Source: Merdivicinus sp050943495
Lineage (GTDB): Bacteria; Bacillota; Clostridia; Oscillospirales; Ruminococcaceae
Direction: 5' to 3'
Assembly: GCA_050943495.1 (NCBI GenBank)
Contig: JBMNPH010000006.1
Span: forward strand, 1 to 64,000
DNA: 64,000 bases
Made by a program: the position numbers and the translations under genes. The notes beneath the pieces are model-generated. The model worked only from the letters and a program-made list of their open reading frames with translations. It searched no databases and had not been told where the DNA came from. This document shows, one piece after another, positions 50,877 to 59,962 of this stretch; position 1 is the stretch's first letter, and every line of letters begins with the position of its first letter.

Positions 50877-51374
50877 GTGCCAAAATTGGTTATACTGCGC
50901 GGAAATTCCGGAAGCGGCAAAACGACGGTGGCCAAGATGCTGCAGGAAAAATTTGGTCCCAATACTATGCGATTGTCCCACGATATGATTCGAATGGAGA
51001 TTTTGCATGTCTGGAGCAGCGAGGGAGTCACAAAATCTTTGCCTCTGATGATAGAATTGCTGCGCTACGGTAGAAGAAACTCTGAAATTACCATTATGGA
51101 AGGCATCCTTCCGGCAAAAGAATACCGCCGTCTGTTTGAAACGGCGGTGGAAGAGTATGGTTCCGAAATTTTTGCGTATTATTACGATCTTCCATTTGAA
51201 GAAACGATGCGGAGGCACGTTACCAAACCCAACCGTAATGACTTTGGTGAGGTTGAGATGCGGCGCTGGTGGAAGGAGAAAGATCTTCTGAATTTTATAC
51301 CCGAAACTATATTGACGCAGGAACTTAGCCTGGAAGAAACGGTAGAACGGATATACCGCGATGTATCAAACTGA
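50877..51374 (+). CDS. P-loop kinase (zeta-toxin/AAA-like fold)
   Basis: This 165-aa protein starts VPKLVILRGNSGSGKTTVAKMLQ, a Walker A (GNSGSGKT) of small-molecule kinases. It is followed by SHDMIRMEIL, IMEGIL and a lid with Arg residues (FEETMRRHVTKPNRNDFG). The fold resembles zeta toxins, chloramphenicol phosphotransferase and gluconate/nucleoside kinases, and the substrate is unknown. The start is GTG at 50877 with GGAGG 7 nt upstream; an upstream ATG lacks a site and would add only unconserved residues. No antitoxin gene is visible. Confidence 0.8.
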   Translation: MPKLVILRGNSGSGKTTVAKMLQEKFGPNTMRLSHDMIRMEILHVWSSEGVTKSLPLMIELLRYGRRNSEITIMEGILPAKEYRRLFETAVEEYGSEIFAYYYDLPFEETMRRHVTKPNRNDFGEVEMRRWWKEKDLLNFIPETILTQELSLEETVERIYRDVSN

Positions 51375-51390
51375 TTTTATGGATAAAAAG

Positions 51391-51424
51391 CAAGCCTTTC
51401 GAAAAACCGAAAGGCTTGCTTTTT
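51391..51424 (+). terminator. Terminator between convergent genes
   Basis: CAAGCCTTTCG/CGAAAGGCTTG stem with an AAAAAC loop and a T-run. Confidence 0.85.
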
Positions 51425-51447
51425 GGACTCTGCTAATTTTTATCCGG

Positions 51448-52599
51448 TCATTCCAGCATCTTGGCGTATTCTTTTGGGGACATATCGTATTCTCGCCGGA
51501 ATTCTGTTGAAAGATAGGTGGGGGAACAGTACCCCATAATATAGGAAATCTGGGCAATGGTGTATTTTCCTTCCCCGATCATTTCCTTGACCTTTTCCAG
51601 CCGCACCAACCGAACATATTCCGAAATGCTCCGCCCCACCTTCTGCTTAAACAAGCTGGAAAGATAGGACGAACTGAGATTCAGCTGCTTGGCAAGCCAC
51701 GGAAGGGTAATGGTGGAGGTGATATTGGAATGAATCAGGTCGATGCATTCCCCAATATATTTATTGTCGACCGAAACTTTGAGCCGGGTCGGAATCTTTA
51801 CAACGACTGCATTGGACAGAATATTTCGCATCACCGTGATAATAAGCCGTGTTAATTCGCAGGTAATCATATCATCGCCGTAAGCCTGTCCTTCTTTTTC
51901 TTCCCGGATCATCGAGCGCACGATATTCAGGCAGTTTTCATCGCAGTAGATTACCCGATTGGCCAACTTTTCCGGCTGGTCAACCTCTCCATCAAAAGTC
52001 AAAGTCAGAAAGGAGAGCGGTGCTTTACCGTCGCTGCGCTGAAGGTGAAACTGATGCGGCGAAAAAAAGATAATCTGCCCCTGATGCAGCTGATAACTAT
52101 CGCCATCTACTTCACAGATCATGCTCCCTTTATTGACATAGGTTAGTTCCCAGAAGGGATGTTCTTCCCCATTGAATTGAAATTGTTTGTCTTTCTCCTG
52201 GTATAATACTGTATATAGAGTCTTGACATGAATGTTGGGGACAAATCCCTGACCGGTTAATATATTGGTGGTCGGCGTAATGATTTTGGGCGATTGATAG
52301 TACAGTCGGTAGGAGAGTTTACATTCATACGGTAGTATTGCAAATTGTATTCCCGGTTTGATGAGCAGCGGCTGATCGAACATAAACTTTTGAATCATGC
52401 TGTCCTCGCTGCGGACGAAAAGCAGTCCCACACCACTAATTGGTTCCAAAACAACCTCTTTTTCATAATGCCACAGACTGGATCGAACACGGGTGTCATC
52501 TTCATAAACAGATTGACTGAAATGTTGATAGTCCGCTACACTTTTCAGCGGTGTGCCAAAGGATTTGAATATGACCCGGTTTATCTCTTTCAGCAGCAC
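51448..52599 (-). CDS. AraC-family regulator
   Basis: The 383-aa protein has an N-terminal part of unclear fold, a cupin-like sensor (ELTYVNKGSMICEVDGDSYQLHQGQIIFFSPHQFH, about 165-200) and a C-terminal AraC pair of helix-turn-helices (TLPWLAKQLNLSSSYLSSLFKQKVG and TIAQISYIMGYCSPTYLSTEFRREYDMSPKEY). The start is GTG, with AAAGGG about 10 nt upstream. No sugar-use gene is adjacent, so the target is elsewhere. Confidence 0.9.
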   Translation of the reverse strand: MLLKEINRVIFKSFGTPLKSVADYQHFSQSVYEDDTRVRSSLWHYEKEVVLEPISGVGLLFVRSEDSMIQKFMFDQPLLIKPGIQFAILPYECKLSYRLYYQSPKIITPTTNILTGQGFVPNIHVKTLYTVLYQEKDKQFQFNGEEHPFWELTYVNKGSMICEVDGDSYQLHQGQIIFFSPHQFHLQRSDGKAPLSFLTLTFDGEVDQPEKLANRVIYCDENCLNIVRSMIREEKEGQAYGDDMITCELTRLIITVMRNILSNAVVVKIPTRLKVSVDNKYIGECIDLIHSNITSTITLPWLAKQLNLSSSYLSSLFKQKVGRSISEYVRLVRLEKVKEMIGEGKYTIAQISYIMGYCSPTYLSTEFRREYDMSPKEYAKMLE

Positions 52600-52724
52600 G
52601 GCAATCGACCCTTTCTTCCCACAATTCTATTATCATGGTACCTTATTTTCGGCGGATTTGTCAAGATCATTTTGGCTCGGATGTAAATTTTTGTTCTTTC
52701 CAAAATTTTCTGGCAGCGGCATGC

Positions 52725-52753
52725 TTGCGGAAAAGACCATTTTATGGTATCCT
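52725..52753 (+). promoter_or_regulatory. Promoter of the DUF4250 gene
   Basis: TTGCGG (52725-52730), 17 bp, TATCCT (52748-52753). Confidence 0.55.
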
Positions 52754-52787
52754 AATCTCGAATGATTGCTCAGAAAGAAGGATGTTT

Positions 52788-52964
52788 ATGTCAGTTCCGC
52801 AAGATCCGGTAATCCTGCTCAGCTACCTCAATACCCAACTTCGGGATTTTTATCGGGATTTGGATGATGCGTGTAAAGCTTTAAATCTCGATCGGGAAGC
52901 AGTGGTTTCCAAATTGGAGACAATTGGATATAACTATGATCCGGTTCGTAATCAGTTCCGATAA
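52788..52964 (+). CDS. DUF4250 protein
   Basis: This 58-aa protein begins MSVPQDPVILLSYLNTQLRDFY, continues with an acidic helix (REAVVSKLETIGYNYD) and ends NQFR, matching the short DUF4250 family found in gut Clostridia and some other bacteria. The function is unknown. AAGAAGG 6-7 nt before the ATG at 52788 supports this start rather than 52782. It is monocistronic. Confidence 0.85.
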   Translation: MSVPQDPVILLSYLNTQLRDFYRDLDDACKALNLDREAVVSKLETIGYNYDPVRNQFR

Positions 52965-53000
52965 TTAGGTTGATAAAAAAGCCTATTCAGGCAGATTCAC

Positions 53001-53029
53001 TTGTTTCTCATGAATCGCTATGCTATAAT
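53001..53029 (+). promoter_or_regulatory. Promoter of the lipoprotein gene at 53 kb
   Basis: TTGTTT (53001-53006), 17 bp, TATAAT (53024-53029), directly before the gene. Confidence 0.7.
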
Positions 53030-53052
53030 GAGAGCGAAACGGAGGTGTTTCT

Positions 53053-54138
53053 ATGAAGCGAATCGCAGTCCTTTTTTTCCTCCTGTGCCTGACACTATGC
53101 AGCTGCACTCTCTTGCGTTCTCCTAAAATTCCGCAGGACCAATCCGAGAGTTCTGTATCGGAATCTGAGTCAGCTATTTCGTCTGAATCTGTGCCGGAAT
53201 CCGAGCCGGCCGTTTCATCTGAATCGGAACCGGAATCTTCCTTGGCTTCCGCTGAAGAGGAAACCTCCTATTTTTCCCCCGGGACCTTGCTGGATATTAC
53301 CGGCAAAGTGACGGACAGCAGTGCGCCGCCAATTGCACTGCGTTTTGTCGATGAAGATACCTTGGGTATCGAGGTGATGTCGGAAAATGGAATGGAGACA
53401 CTTTATTATCGAATTTCGCAGGATGCAAAAGCAGAACCCGGAGAATCACTTTTCATTGCACACCCCAATTCCTTGGATCGGATCGTGCCGCTTCCCGATG
53501 GGGGAAATGTCCGCATTACCGAAGATCAGACCCGCGTTATTCATGAATTGCCCAGTGGTCTGGAATGGATTCTGTTGGATGGGACATCTGCATCCGAAAC
53601 ATATTGGATCCTGACTGCCCGTGGACGATGGGGCGCCGTGAGCAGCAACACGGGAACGGATTCCACTGGATGTTACCTTCTGGATCTGGAACAGAATACC
53701 TCCCGTCGGATGGAAATTGAGGGGACGACGATTCTGTCCGATATTGAAGGAGATCTGCTGCTCTTTAGTCGTACGAATACACTCCATGCCGCCTATGATA
53801 CAAATGTGTATCTTTATGATGCTGCTGCGGACAACTTGCGCCAATTCGACATGGGCACCGAGAACGGTGCTTCGGATGTTGTGCTGAGTACCGGCGGCAA
53901 TTATTTGCTCAGCTGTGATAGCTGGGATGAGGATGCTGGCACTCACCATTTTATAGTCTACCAAACCGCGGATGAATCAAAAATATGTGAATTTCAGTTG
54001 GAACAGGTTTTCCACCTGGCAGACAGTACGTTTCAGAATATGGCCATCTGTGAGAATGGGCGGATGATTGCTCTTATTGCTAATACGGATTATCAGGATT
54101 TTACACCGCATATTTTATTGTACTATATTCCGGAATGA
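53053..54138 (+). CDS. Putative lipoprotein with Ser/Glu-rich linker
   Basis: The 361-aa protein has a signal peptide with a lipobox near LCSC (Cys18). A low-complexity segment (about 30-75) made of SES/ESE/PESE repeats follows, then a beta-rich domain of about 280 residues with repeating blade-like segments (VLSTGGNYLLSCDSWDEDAGTHHFIVYQ) that may form a propeller. The linker would hold the domain away from the membrane. I do not recognise a function. It ends in a perfect terminator. Confidence 0.7.
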   Translation: MKRIAVLFFLLCLTLCSCTLLRSPKIPQDQSESSVSESESAISSESVPESEPAVSSESEPESSLASAEEETSYFSPGTLLDITGKVTDSSAPPIALRFVDEDTLGIEVMSENGMETLYYRISQDAKAEPGESLFIAHPNSLDRIVPLPDGGNVRITEDQTRVIHELPSGLEWILLDGTSASETYWILTARGRWGAVSSNTGTDSTGCYLLDLEQNTSRRMEIEGTTILSDIEGDLLLFSRTNTLHAAYDTNVYLYDAAADNLRQFDMGTENGASDVVLSTGGNYLLSCDSWDEDAGTHHFIVYQTADESKICEFQLEQVFHLADSTFQNMAICENGRMIALIANTDYQDFTPHILLYYIPE

Positions 54139-54139
54139 G

Positions 54140-54168
54140 AAAAGGCAGGGAATCTCCCTGCCTTTTGT
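54140..54168. terminator. Terminator between convergent genes
   Basis: Perfect 12-bp stem AAAAGGCAGGGA/TCCCTGCCTTTT. Confidence 0.88.
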
Positions 54169-54170
54169 TG

Positions 54171-54908
54171 TTAGTTTTTCGTCAGTATTGTCATGGGATC
54201 CACCCATTCGCCGCCTTTTTTGATGCCCACATGCAAATGCATTTCTTCTGCGGACTCAATGACAGAACTGTTTCCGACACTGCCGATCACATCGCCTAAT
54301 TTTACTTCCTGACCTTTCTTTACTTTGATATCATCGCCGAGTCCACAGAAATAAATGACTACATCATTTGGATACTCTATTTCTACGGTATTTCCCCACT
54401 GGCTATCTTCCCGGATATCCACCACCTTGCCGTCGTTCGGTGATTTTACGGGTGTTCCTTCTTTTGCTTTGATGTCAATTCCGTCATGGGTGCGCCACTC
54501 ATTCAGTGTTTTGGATTTTACTAACTCACCATTGCTGTAAGGATTCATAACTTCGCCCGATACTGGCATGATAAATGCACCGGTCGAGGTGGATGCAGTC
54601 TCCTCTTTTTTTACGGTCGGAACCGATGTTTCTGCGGAAACAGTTGATTCCTCTGGTTCACTTTCCCGTACGATTACCTGCGGTGTATCTTTGGGTACGC
54701 CTGGCTGAGATTTTTCTACTTCATCCACTTCCGGGATCGACCATTCGGTGGTGTTTTCCAGTGTATTGGATGGGGTTTCCTGCGGCGGGGTATTGAGGGC
54801 ATTCAGGGTAAGGTACGTCGCGGATCCGATCGCTGTGACACTGATCGCCAACGCGATGTAAAATCCCTTCGACAGACCCTTTTTCTTTCCCAAATTCAGT
54901 TTTCTCAT
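54171..54908 (-). CDS. M23-family peptidase-fold protein, SpoIIQ-like
   Basis: The 245-aa protein has a short cytoplasmic N-terminus, one transmembrane helix (about 17-38), a Pro/Glu/Ser-rich linker and a C-terminal LytM/M23 domain (about 115-245). The metal motifs are intact: THDGIDI (H-x3-D) and HLHVGI (HxH). In spore formers SpoIIQ sits in the forespore membrane and links to SpoIIIAH during engulfment; clostridial SpoIIQ keeps the metal residues, unlike that of Bacillus. Size, topology and motifs agree, but a general peptidoglycan endopeptidase is possible. AAAGG is 9 nt before the ATG at 54908. Confidence 0.78.
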   Translation of the reverse strand: MRKLNLGKKKGLSKGFYIALAISVTAIGSATYLTLNALNTPPQETPSNTLENTTEWSIPEVDEVEKSQPGVPKDTPQVIVRESEPEESTVSAETSVPTVKKEETASTSTGAFIMPVSGEVMNPYSNGELVKSKTLNEWRTHDGIDIKAKEGTPVKSPNDGKVVDIREDSQWGNTVEIEYPNDVVIYFCGLGDDIKVKKGQEVKLGDVIGSVGNSSVIESAEEMHLHVGIKKGGEWVDPMTILTKN

Positions 54909-55217
54909 GGATACCAACCTTTCTTATTTGAATTGCTGTTGTGAATTTCCGTAAAGGAAGATGAAGGCGGTATATTCCGCCGTCATTTCAAATATAGTTT
55001 TCACAGGAGAGCGTATTTTATGCCATTCATCCCCTCGATTTTTCAAAAATTACAGCATGGATGTCTTTCTAATAAAGAAAACTGTTTTTGAGCAAAAAGC
55101 ATTCAGAATAATTGTCCGCACTTGCGGTACAATTCAAAATAAAATTTGTGCAAAATAGAAAAATATTGTCAAAAAAATAACTCTCGGTTGCGGAATTGAG
55201 AGATATTTTAGCAATGT

Positions 55218-55263
55218 AAAGTATTTTTTGCCAAAAGTGATTGACGAAAGTGAAAAATACTTT
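55218..55263. promoter_or_regulatory. Inverted repeat over the serC promoter
   Basis: AAAGTATTTTT (55218-55228) and AAAAATACTTT (55253-55263) are perfect 11-bp arms flanking the -35 element. It looks like an operator. The 429-bp region 54918-55346 holds otherwise only small hairpins and no convincing gene. Confidence 0.55.
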
Positions 55264-55269
55264 TATAAT
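55241..55269 (+). promoter_or_regulatory. Promoter of serC-serA
   Basis: TTGACG (55241-55246), 17 bp, TATAAT (55264-55269). In the leader a 9-bp inverted repeat CAGATAAAC ... GTTTATCTG (about 55281-55321) could form a hairpin. Confidence 0.85.
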
Positions 55270-55346
55270 AGAATTTACACCAGATAAACAGAATATTATT
55301 CGGAAATGAAGTTTATCTGTTTGATATGATATGGAGGTAACGCAAA

Positions 55347-56432
55347 ATGAGCAGAGTGTACAACTTTAGTGCAGGTCCATCGATGCTGCCGGAAGCAGTT
55401 CTTCAGAAAGCTGCGGATGAAATGCTGGATTACCAGGGCAGCGGCCAGTCGGTTATGGAGATGTCTCATCGATCAAAAACCTATCAGGCCATTATCGATT
55501 CATGTTCTGCACTGCTGCGCGAAGTGATGAACATCCCTGATAATTACGAGATCCTTTTCCTGCAGGGCGGCGCATCATCACAGTTTGCGATGCTCCCCTT
55601 GAATCTCGCAACCAAATCCGGCAGTGCTGACTTTGTTATCACCGGACAGTGGGCGAAAAAGGCATTCTCTGAATGCAAAAAGCTTGCTAAGGCACATGAA
55701 GTAGCATCTTCGGCAGATAAAACCTTTACTTATATTCCGGAACTTGATCCGGCTACCTTTGATAAAAATGCAGATTATTTCCACATCTGCTACAACAACA
55801 CCATTTATGGCACTCGTTATGTGGAACTTCCCGATACCGGAGATGTCCCGCTGGTCGCTGATATGAGTTCCTGCATCCTGTCGGAACCCTTTGATGTCAG
55901 CAAATTTGGCGTCATTTACGCAGGTGCTCAGAAAAATATGGGACCTGCCGGTCTGACTGTTGTTATTATTCGCAAGGATTTGATTGGGGAACCTCGCGAA
56001 GGTACTCCGACCATGTTTGCTTATAAAACCCATGCGGAAAATGGATCCATGTACAACACCCCGCCTACTTATGCCATTTACATCTGCAAACTGGTGCTTG
56101 AATGGATCAAGAATGAAATCGGTGGTCTCGAGAAAATGAAAGAGATTAACGAGAAAAAGGCTGCTATTCTCTATGATTTCCTCGATCAGTCCAAACTATT
56201 CAAGGGAACTGTTGAGAAAAAATATCGTTCGATGATGAATATTCCGTTCGTCACCGGCAATGAGGAACTGGATGCTGAATTTGTGAAAGCAGCAACTGCA
56301 GCGGGATTTGTGAACCTCAAAGGTCACCGTACCGTTGGCGGCATGCGCGCTTCGATTTATAACGCAATGCCTATCGAAGGCGTCGAAAAGCTGGTTGCAT
56401 TCATGAAAGAATTTGAAGAGGCACATGCCTGA
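55347..56432 (+). CDS. serC: Phosphoserine aminotransferase
   Basis: SerC transfers the amino group of glutamate to 3-phosphohydroxypyruvate, the second step of serine synthesis (PLP enzyme). The 361-aa protein begins RVYNFSAGPSMLPEAVL and has the PLP-lysine region GVIYAGAQKNMGPAGLTVVIIRKDL, GGASSQFAM and the C-terminal GHRTVGGMRASIYNAMP. GGAGG precedes the ATG. serA follows 29 nt later, giving the common serC-serA operon under one promoter with an operator-like dyad. Confidence 0.97.
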   Translation: MSRVYNFSAGPSMLPEAVLQKAADEMLDYQGSGQSVMEMSHRSKTYQAIIDSCSALLREVMNIPDNYEILFLQGGASSQFAMLPLNLATKSGSADFVITGQWAKKAFSECKKLAKAHEVASSADKTFTYIPELDPATFDKNADYFHICYNNTIYGTRYVELPDTGDVPLVADMSSCILSEPFDVSKFGVIYAGAQKNMGPAGLTVVIIRKDLIGEPREGTPTMFAYKTHAENGSMYNTPPTYAIYICKLVLEWIKNEIGGLEKMKEINEKKAAILYDFLDQSKLFKGTVEKKYRSMMNIPFVTGNEELDAEFVKAATAAGFVNLKGHRTVGGMRASIYNAMPIEGVEKLVAFMKEFEEAHA

Positions 56433-56461
56433 CCTCATATCTTTGGAAAGGATGAGAACTG

Positions 56462-57625
56462 ATGTTTCAGATTCAGACTTTAAATAAAATTTCTCCGCTT
56501 GGCTTGGAAAAATTTGATCGTGCTAATTATGCGTGGGGCGATGAGATCGAAAATCCGGACGCGATTCTGGTGCGTTCCGCTTCGATGCACGATCTGGAAT
56601 TGGATCCCAACGTTAAGGCGATTGCCCGCGCAGGGGCCGGCGTCAATAACATTCCGCTGGATAAATGCTCGCAGGCCGGTATCGTCGTATTCAATACTCC
56701 CGGTGCAAATGCCAATGCCGTGAAGGAACTGGTTCTGCTGGGATTGCTGATGTCCTCGCGTAAAATCCAGCCCGCAATGGAGTGGATTATGACCCTCAAA
56801 GGGCAAGGCGCAGAGGTTCCGAAACTGGTGGAAAAAGGAAAAGGCCAGTTTGTCGGTCCTGAAATTATGGGCAAATCTCTTGGCGTAATCGGCCTCGGCG
56901 CAATCGGCGCACAGGTCGCGAATGCGGCAGTTGCCCTCGGAATGAAGGTTTATGGCTACGACCCGTATATCAGCGTTGACGCTGCATGGGGAATGGATCG
57001 CGCGATTATTCACGCTAAATCCTTGGGCGAGATTTATGAGCACTGCGATTACATTACCCTGCATCTGCCCTGCACGACCGAAACCAAGGGCATGATTAAC
57101 GCTTCCTCCATCCAGATGATGAAGACTGGCGTCCGCATCCTGAACTTCGCTCGCGGCGAATTGGTGGAAACAGCGGATATGCTGGCAGCACTGGATGAAA
57201 AACAGGTCAAAGTTTACGTTACCGACTTTGCAGATGATGAAATGCTCGGACATAAGGGCGTTGTTGCCTTGCCGCATCTGGGCGCTTCGACCCCCGAATC
57301 CGAAGATAATTGCGCGAAAATGGCAGTACAGGAACTGCGTGAATACCTTGAGACCGGCAATATTGTCAACTCGGTCAATCTGCCGTCTCTCAGTCTTCCG
57401 ATGGGCAAGGCGAGCCGCCTCTGTATTATCCATAAGAATGTCAGCGGCATGCTTTCCAAGATGGCAGCTGTACTGTCGGATGAGGGATGCAACATCGAAA
57501 ATATGATCAATGACTCTAAGAAAGATTTCGCTTATACAATCATGAATCTTTCCAAGAAGATTGATCCGGCAGTTGCCGATAAAATCAGCGCGATTCCGGA
57601 TGTCATCCGGGTGCGGGTTCTGTAA
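56462..57625 (+). CDS. serA: D-3-phosphoglycerate dehydrogenase
   Basis: SerA oxidises 3-phosphoglycerate to 3-phosphohydroxypyruvate with NAD+, the committed step to serine. The 387-aa protein has the NAD fold GVIGLGAIGAQVANAAVALGMKVYGYDPY, catalytic Arg in NFARGELV and His in LPHLGASTPESEDNCA. A C-terminal ACT domain (from about 315; CIIHKNVSGMLSKMAAVLSDEGCNIENM) would bind serine for feedback inhibition. It is second in the serC-serA operon and ends in a terminator. Confidence 0.95.
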   Translation: MFQIQTLNKISPLGLEKFDRANYAWGDEIENPDAILVRSASMHDLELDPNVKAIARAGAGVNNIPLDKCSQAGIVVFNTPGANANAVKELVLLGLLMSSRKIQPAMEWIMTLKGQGAEVPKLVEKGKGQFVGPEIMGKSLGVIGLGAIGAQVANAAVALGMKVYGYDPYISVDAAWGMDRAIIHAKSLGEIYEHCDYITLHLPCTTETKGMINASSIQMMKTGVRILNFARGELVETADMLAALDEKQVKVYVTDFADDEMLGHKGVVALPHLGASTPESEDNCAKMAVQELREYLETGNIVNSVNLPSLSLPMGKASRLCIIHKNVSGMLSKMAAVLSDEGCNIENMINDSKKDFAYTIMNLSKKIDPAVADKISAIPDVIRVRVL

Positions 57626-57638
57626 GAAAACAATAAAT

Positions 57639-57672
57639 AAGATGGCGGATTCAAAAAATCTGCCATCTTTTT
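57639..57672 (+). terminator. Terminator after serA
   Basis: AAGATGGCGGAT/ATCTGCCATCTT stem (one mismatch) with a T-run. Confidence 0.85.
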
Positions 57673-57709
57673 CGTATCATGCAGTAGAGAGAATGGAGGG
57701 GAGTATTGG

Positions 57710-58504
57710 ATGAAAGAAAAAATGAAAAAAATTTTGGATTCTTTTCATCGGTATAATTCCGATAAAATGGCGTATCAGGCGTTTGGTTTATCGGATGAGG
57801 TCGAATACGACGCGTTAATCGTTGCGCCGAGTTATACACCCTATAAAATTTTGAATGATTCAAACTGCAAAATTACCACGCTTCGCCAAGGAACCTATAT
57901 CGCCGGCTATCTGGTGGAAAAGGACGGCCTGCAAATCGCTTGGATTCAAATTTCTGCCGGTCCCGGCACTCTAATTGACCACATCGCCTTGTGTGCTGAA
58001 TTAAAGTTTAAAAAAATGATTTTTATTGGTGCGGTAGGCTCGCTAGTAGAGCAATATCAATTGGGCGATATCTGCACCCCAAGTTACAGTATATCCGGCG
58101 GATATACCAATACCTATCTGAAAGATTCCCTCCAGGATTTTGTGCCCTTTGAGCGAGTGGATCCTCCAATGGAGTATATTGACCGAGTAATCGAAATGCT
58201 GAAAAAAGAAGACATTACTTTGAAAAAGGCTTCGGTTTTTTGTACCGATTCCATTGCACTGGAATATTTTCACTTGGATGAAATCCGGGCATTCCATACG
58301 GATTTGATTGAAATGGAGACCAGTTCCTTTTACCGAATGGCAGATTTACTGGAAATTCCCAGTATTGCCTTGCTGGTTGTATCGGATAATTCTGCTACAG
58401 GTACGCCTTTGGTTGGGAGAAGCGAGCAAGAGCAGCAACGGTATGAGAAGGCCAAAAGGGTTGTGCTTTCTGATATGATTTTTAAGATCATACAGGTGGA
58501 TTGA
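57710..58504 (+). CDS. Nucleoside phosphorylase
   Basis: The 264-aa protein is of the PNP/UDP phosphorylase-1 fold: SAGPGTLIDHIALCAELKFKKMIFIGAVGSL (phosphate and nucleoside loop), YDAL-type start and the substrate-binding end LIEMETSSFYRMADLLEIPSIALLVVSDN. It cleaves nucleosides with phosphate for salvage, or is an MTA/SAH-nucleosidase relative; the specificity (purine or uridine) is not clear. GGAGGGG lies 7 nt before the ATG. The gene stands alone. Confidence 0.85.
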   Translation: MKEKMKKILDSFHRYNSDKMAYQAFGLSDEVEYDALIVAPSYTPYKILNDSNCKITTLRQGTYIAGYLVEKDGLQIAWIQISAGPGTLIDHIALCAELKFKKMIFIGAVGSLVEQYQLGDICTPSYSISGGYTNTYLKDSLQDFVPFERVDPPMEYIDRVIEMLKKEDITLKKASVFCTDSIALEYFHLDEIRAFHTDLIEMETSSFYRMADLLEIPSIALLVVSDNSATGTPLVGRSEQEQQRYEKAKRVVLSDMIFKIIQVD

Positions 58505-58511
58505 CTAATAT

Positions 58512-58552
58512 AAAAAAGCGCAGAAGCCATAAAACGGTTTCTGCGCTTTTTT
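58512..58552. terminator. Terminator between convergent genes
   Basis: AAAAAAGCGCAGAAGCC pairs with GGTTTCTGCGCTTTTTT, with T-runs on both strands. Confidence 0.88.
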
Positions 58553-58567
58553 CAGTGAATTTGGAAA

Positions 58568-59962
58568 TTAGAATCCGAAGTAACGTTTGGCGTTGCGGTA
58601 GGAGATATCTGCCGCGATGCCGCCCAGATATGCAGGATCAGCCGGCAGCTGTCCGCTTTCCGCCCACTCGCCCAGCAGATTGCAGAGGATGCGGCGGAAG
58701 TACTCATGACGTGCATAAGACAGGAAGCTGCGGGAGTCGGTCAGCATGCCTACGAAGTTGCCCAGTACCGACAGATTCGCTAAGCTGGTCAGCTGATCTT
58801 CCATGCCCACTTTGGTGTCATTGAACCACCATGCAGAACCGTGCTGGATTTTTCCAGCCGCTTCGGTGCCCTGGAAACAGCCGATGATACTGTCCAGCAT
58901 GGCATTATCATTGGGATTAAGAGAATATAAGATAGTTTTGGGAAGGCCGCCGTCCTTCTCCAGCGTATCAAGGAAGCCGGCAATTTTTGCGGCATTTCCC
59001 GGCATGCCAATGCAGTCATAACCGGTATCCGGTCCCAGCTGCGCAAACATCCGGGAATTCGCATTGCGGACAGCGCCGTAATGGAACTGGAAAATCCAGC
59101 CGCGTTTTGCATATTCACGGCCAAGGAACCGCAGAACGGCATACTGATAGGCTTCTTCCTCCGCAGGGCTTACGGTTTCTCCAGCCAGAGCTTTTGCTAA
59201 AGCTTTTTCTGCCACAGCCTCGCTGTTTGGCGCATAGGGGATTGCATCTAGACCGTGATCCGAGACTTTGCAGCCAAGCGTTTCAAAGTAATCCATCCGG
59301 TTTGCAAGTGCCGCGCAGACGTCTGCAACGCTGTGAATAGCAATGCCTGAAACATTCGACAATTTTGCCAGATATTCGCAGAATCCGGGTTTTGCAATAT
59401 TTGCGGCTTTGTCAGGACGCCATCCGGGCAGAACCGCAGCTGAGCAGCTCTTTTCTTCCCGGATGCGGCGATGCGCGTCAAGAGTATCGATTGGGTCATC
59501 CGTTGTGACAATCGTTTCTACGTTGGAAACACGGATCATTTCCCGGACGGAAAGGGTCTCCAGCTTTTTGTTGCAGAGTTCCCAGACTTCCGGCGCGGTC
59601 TTTTCATTCAAAACGCCGTCATAGCCAAAGTAGCGCTGCAATTCCAGATGGGTCCAATGATACAGAGGGTTGCCGACTGCACGTGACAGTGCAGCTGCAT
59701 AGGCCTCAAATTTTTCATAAGGCGTGGAATCGCCAGTTACACAAGATTCCGGCACACCATTAGCGCGCATAATCCGCCATTTGTAGTGATCTCCACCCAG
59801 CCATGCTTCGGTGATGGTGGAGAAATGACGGTCTTCCGCAATTTCAGCCGGATTGATGTGGCAATGATAGTCAATAATCGGCTGCTTTTCCGCATAATCG
59901 TGGAAAAGCGTCACTGCAGTGGGGTTATTCAGAAGAAAATCCCGGTCCATAAATTTACGCAT
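58568..59962 (-). CDS. uxaC: Glucuronate (uronate) isomerase
   Basis: UxaC isomerises D-glucuronate to fructuronate and D-galacturonate to tagaturonate, the first step of the uronate route. The 464-aa protein has motifs IIDYHCHINPAEIAED (metal His), FQFHYGAVRNANSR and GMLTDSRSFLSYARHEYFRRILCNLLGEW. The ATG at 59962 has AAGGAG 8 nt upstream and overlaps the end of the LacI gene by 8 bp, so the regulator and enzyme are co-transcribed. Confidence 0.96.
   Translation of the reverse strand: MRKFMDRDFLLNNPTAVTLFHDYAEKQPIIDYHCHINPAEIAEDRHFSTITEAWLGGDHYKWRIMRANGVPESCVTGDSTPYEKFEAYAAALSRAVGNPLYHWTHLELQRYFGYDGVLNEKTAPEVWELCNKKLETLSVREMIRVSNVETIVTTDDPIDTLDAHRRIREEKSCSAAVLPGWRPDKAANIAKPGFCEYLAKLSNVSGIAIHSVADVCAALANRMDYFETLGCKVSDHGLDAIPYAPNSEAVAEKALAKALAGETVSPAEEEAYQYAVLRFLGREYAKRGWIFQFHYGAVRNANSRMFAQLGPDTGYDCIGMPGNAAKIAGFLDTLEKDGGLPKTILYSLNPNDNAMLDSIIGCFQGTEAAGKIQHGSAWWFNDTKVGMEDQLTSLANLSVLGNFVGMLTDSRSFLSYARHEYFRRILCNLLGEWAESGQLPADPAYLGGIAADISYRNAKRYFGF

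Noticed and set aside
50877..51374. Zeta toxin of a toxin-antitoxin pair
   Set aside because: The fold is similar, but no epsilon-like antitoxin gene is adjacent and many cellular kinases share the motif.
54961..55158. Open frame of 65 codons upstream of serC
   Set aside because: AAAGGA lies only 2 nt from the ATG, the composition is unlike the neighbours, and no family is recognised. Possible, but not supported.
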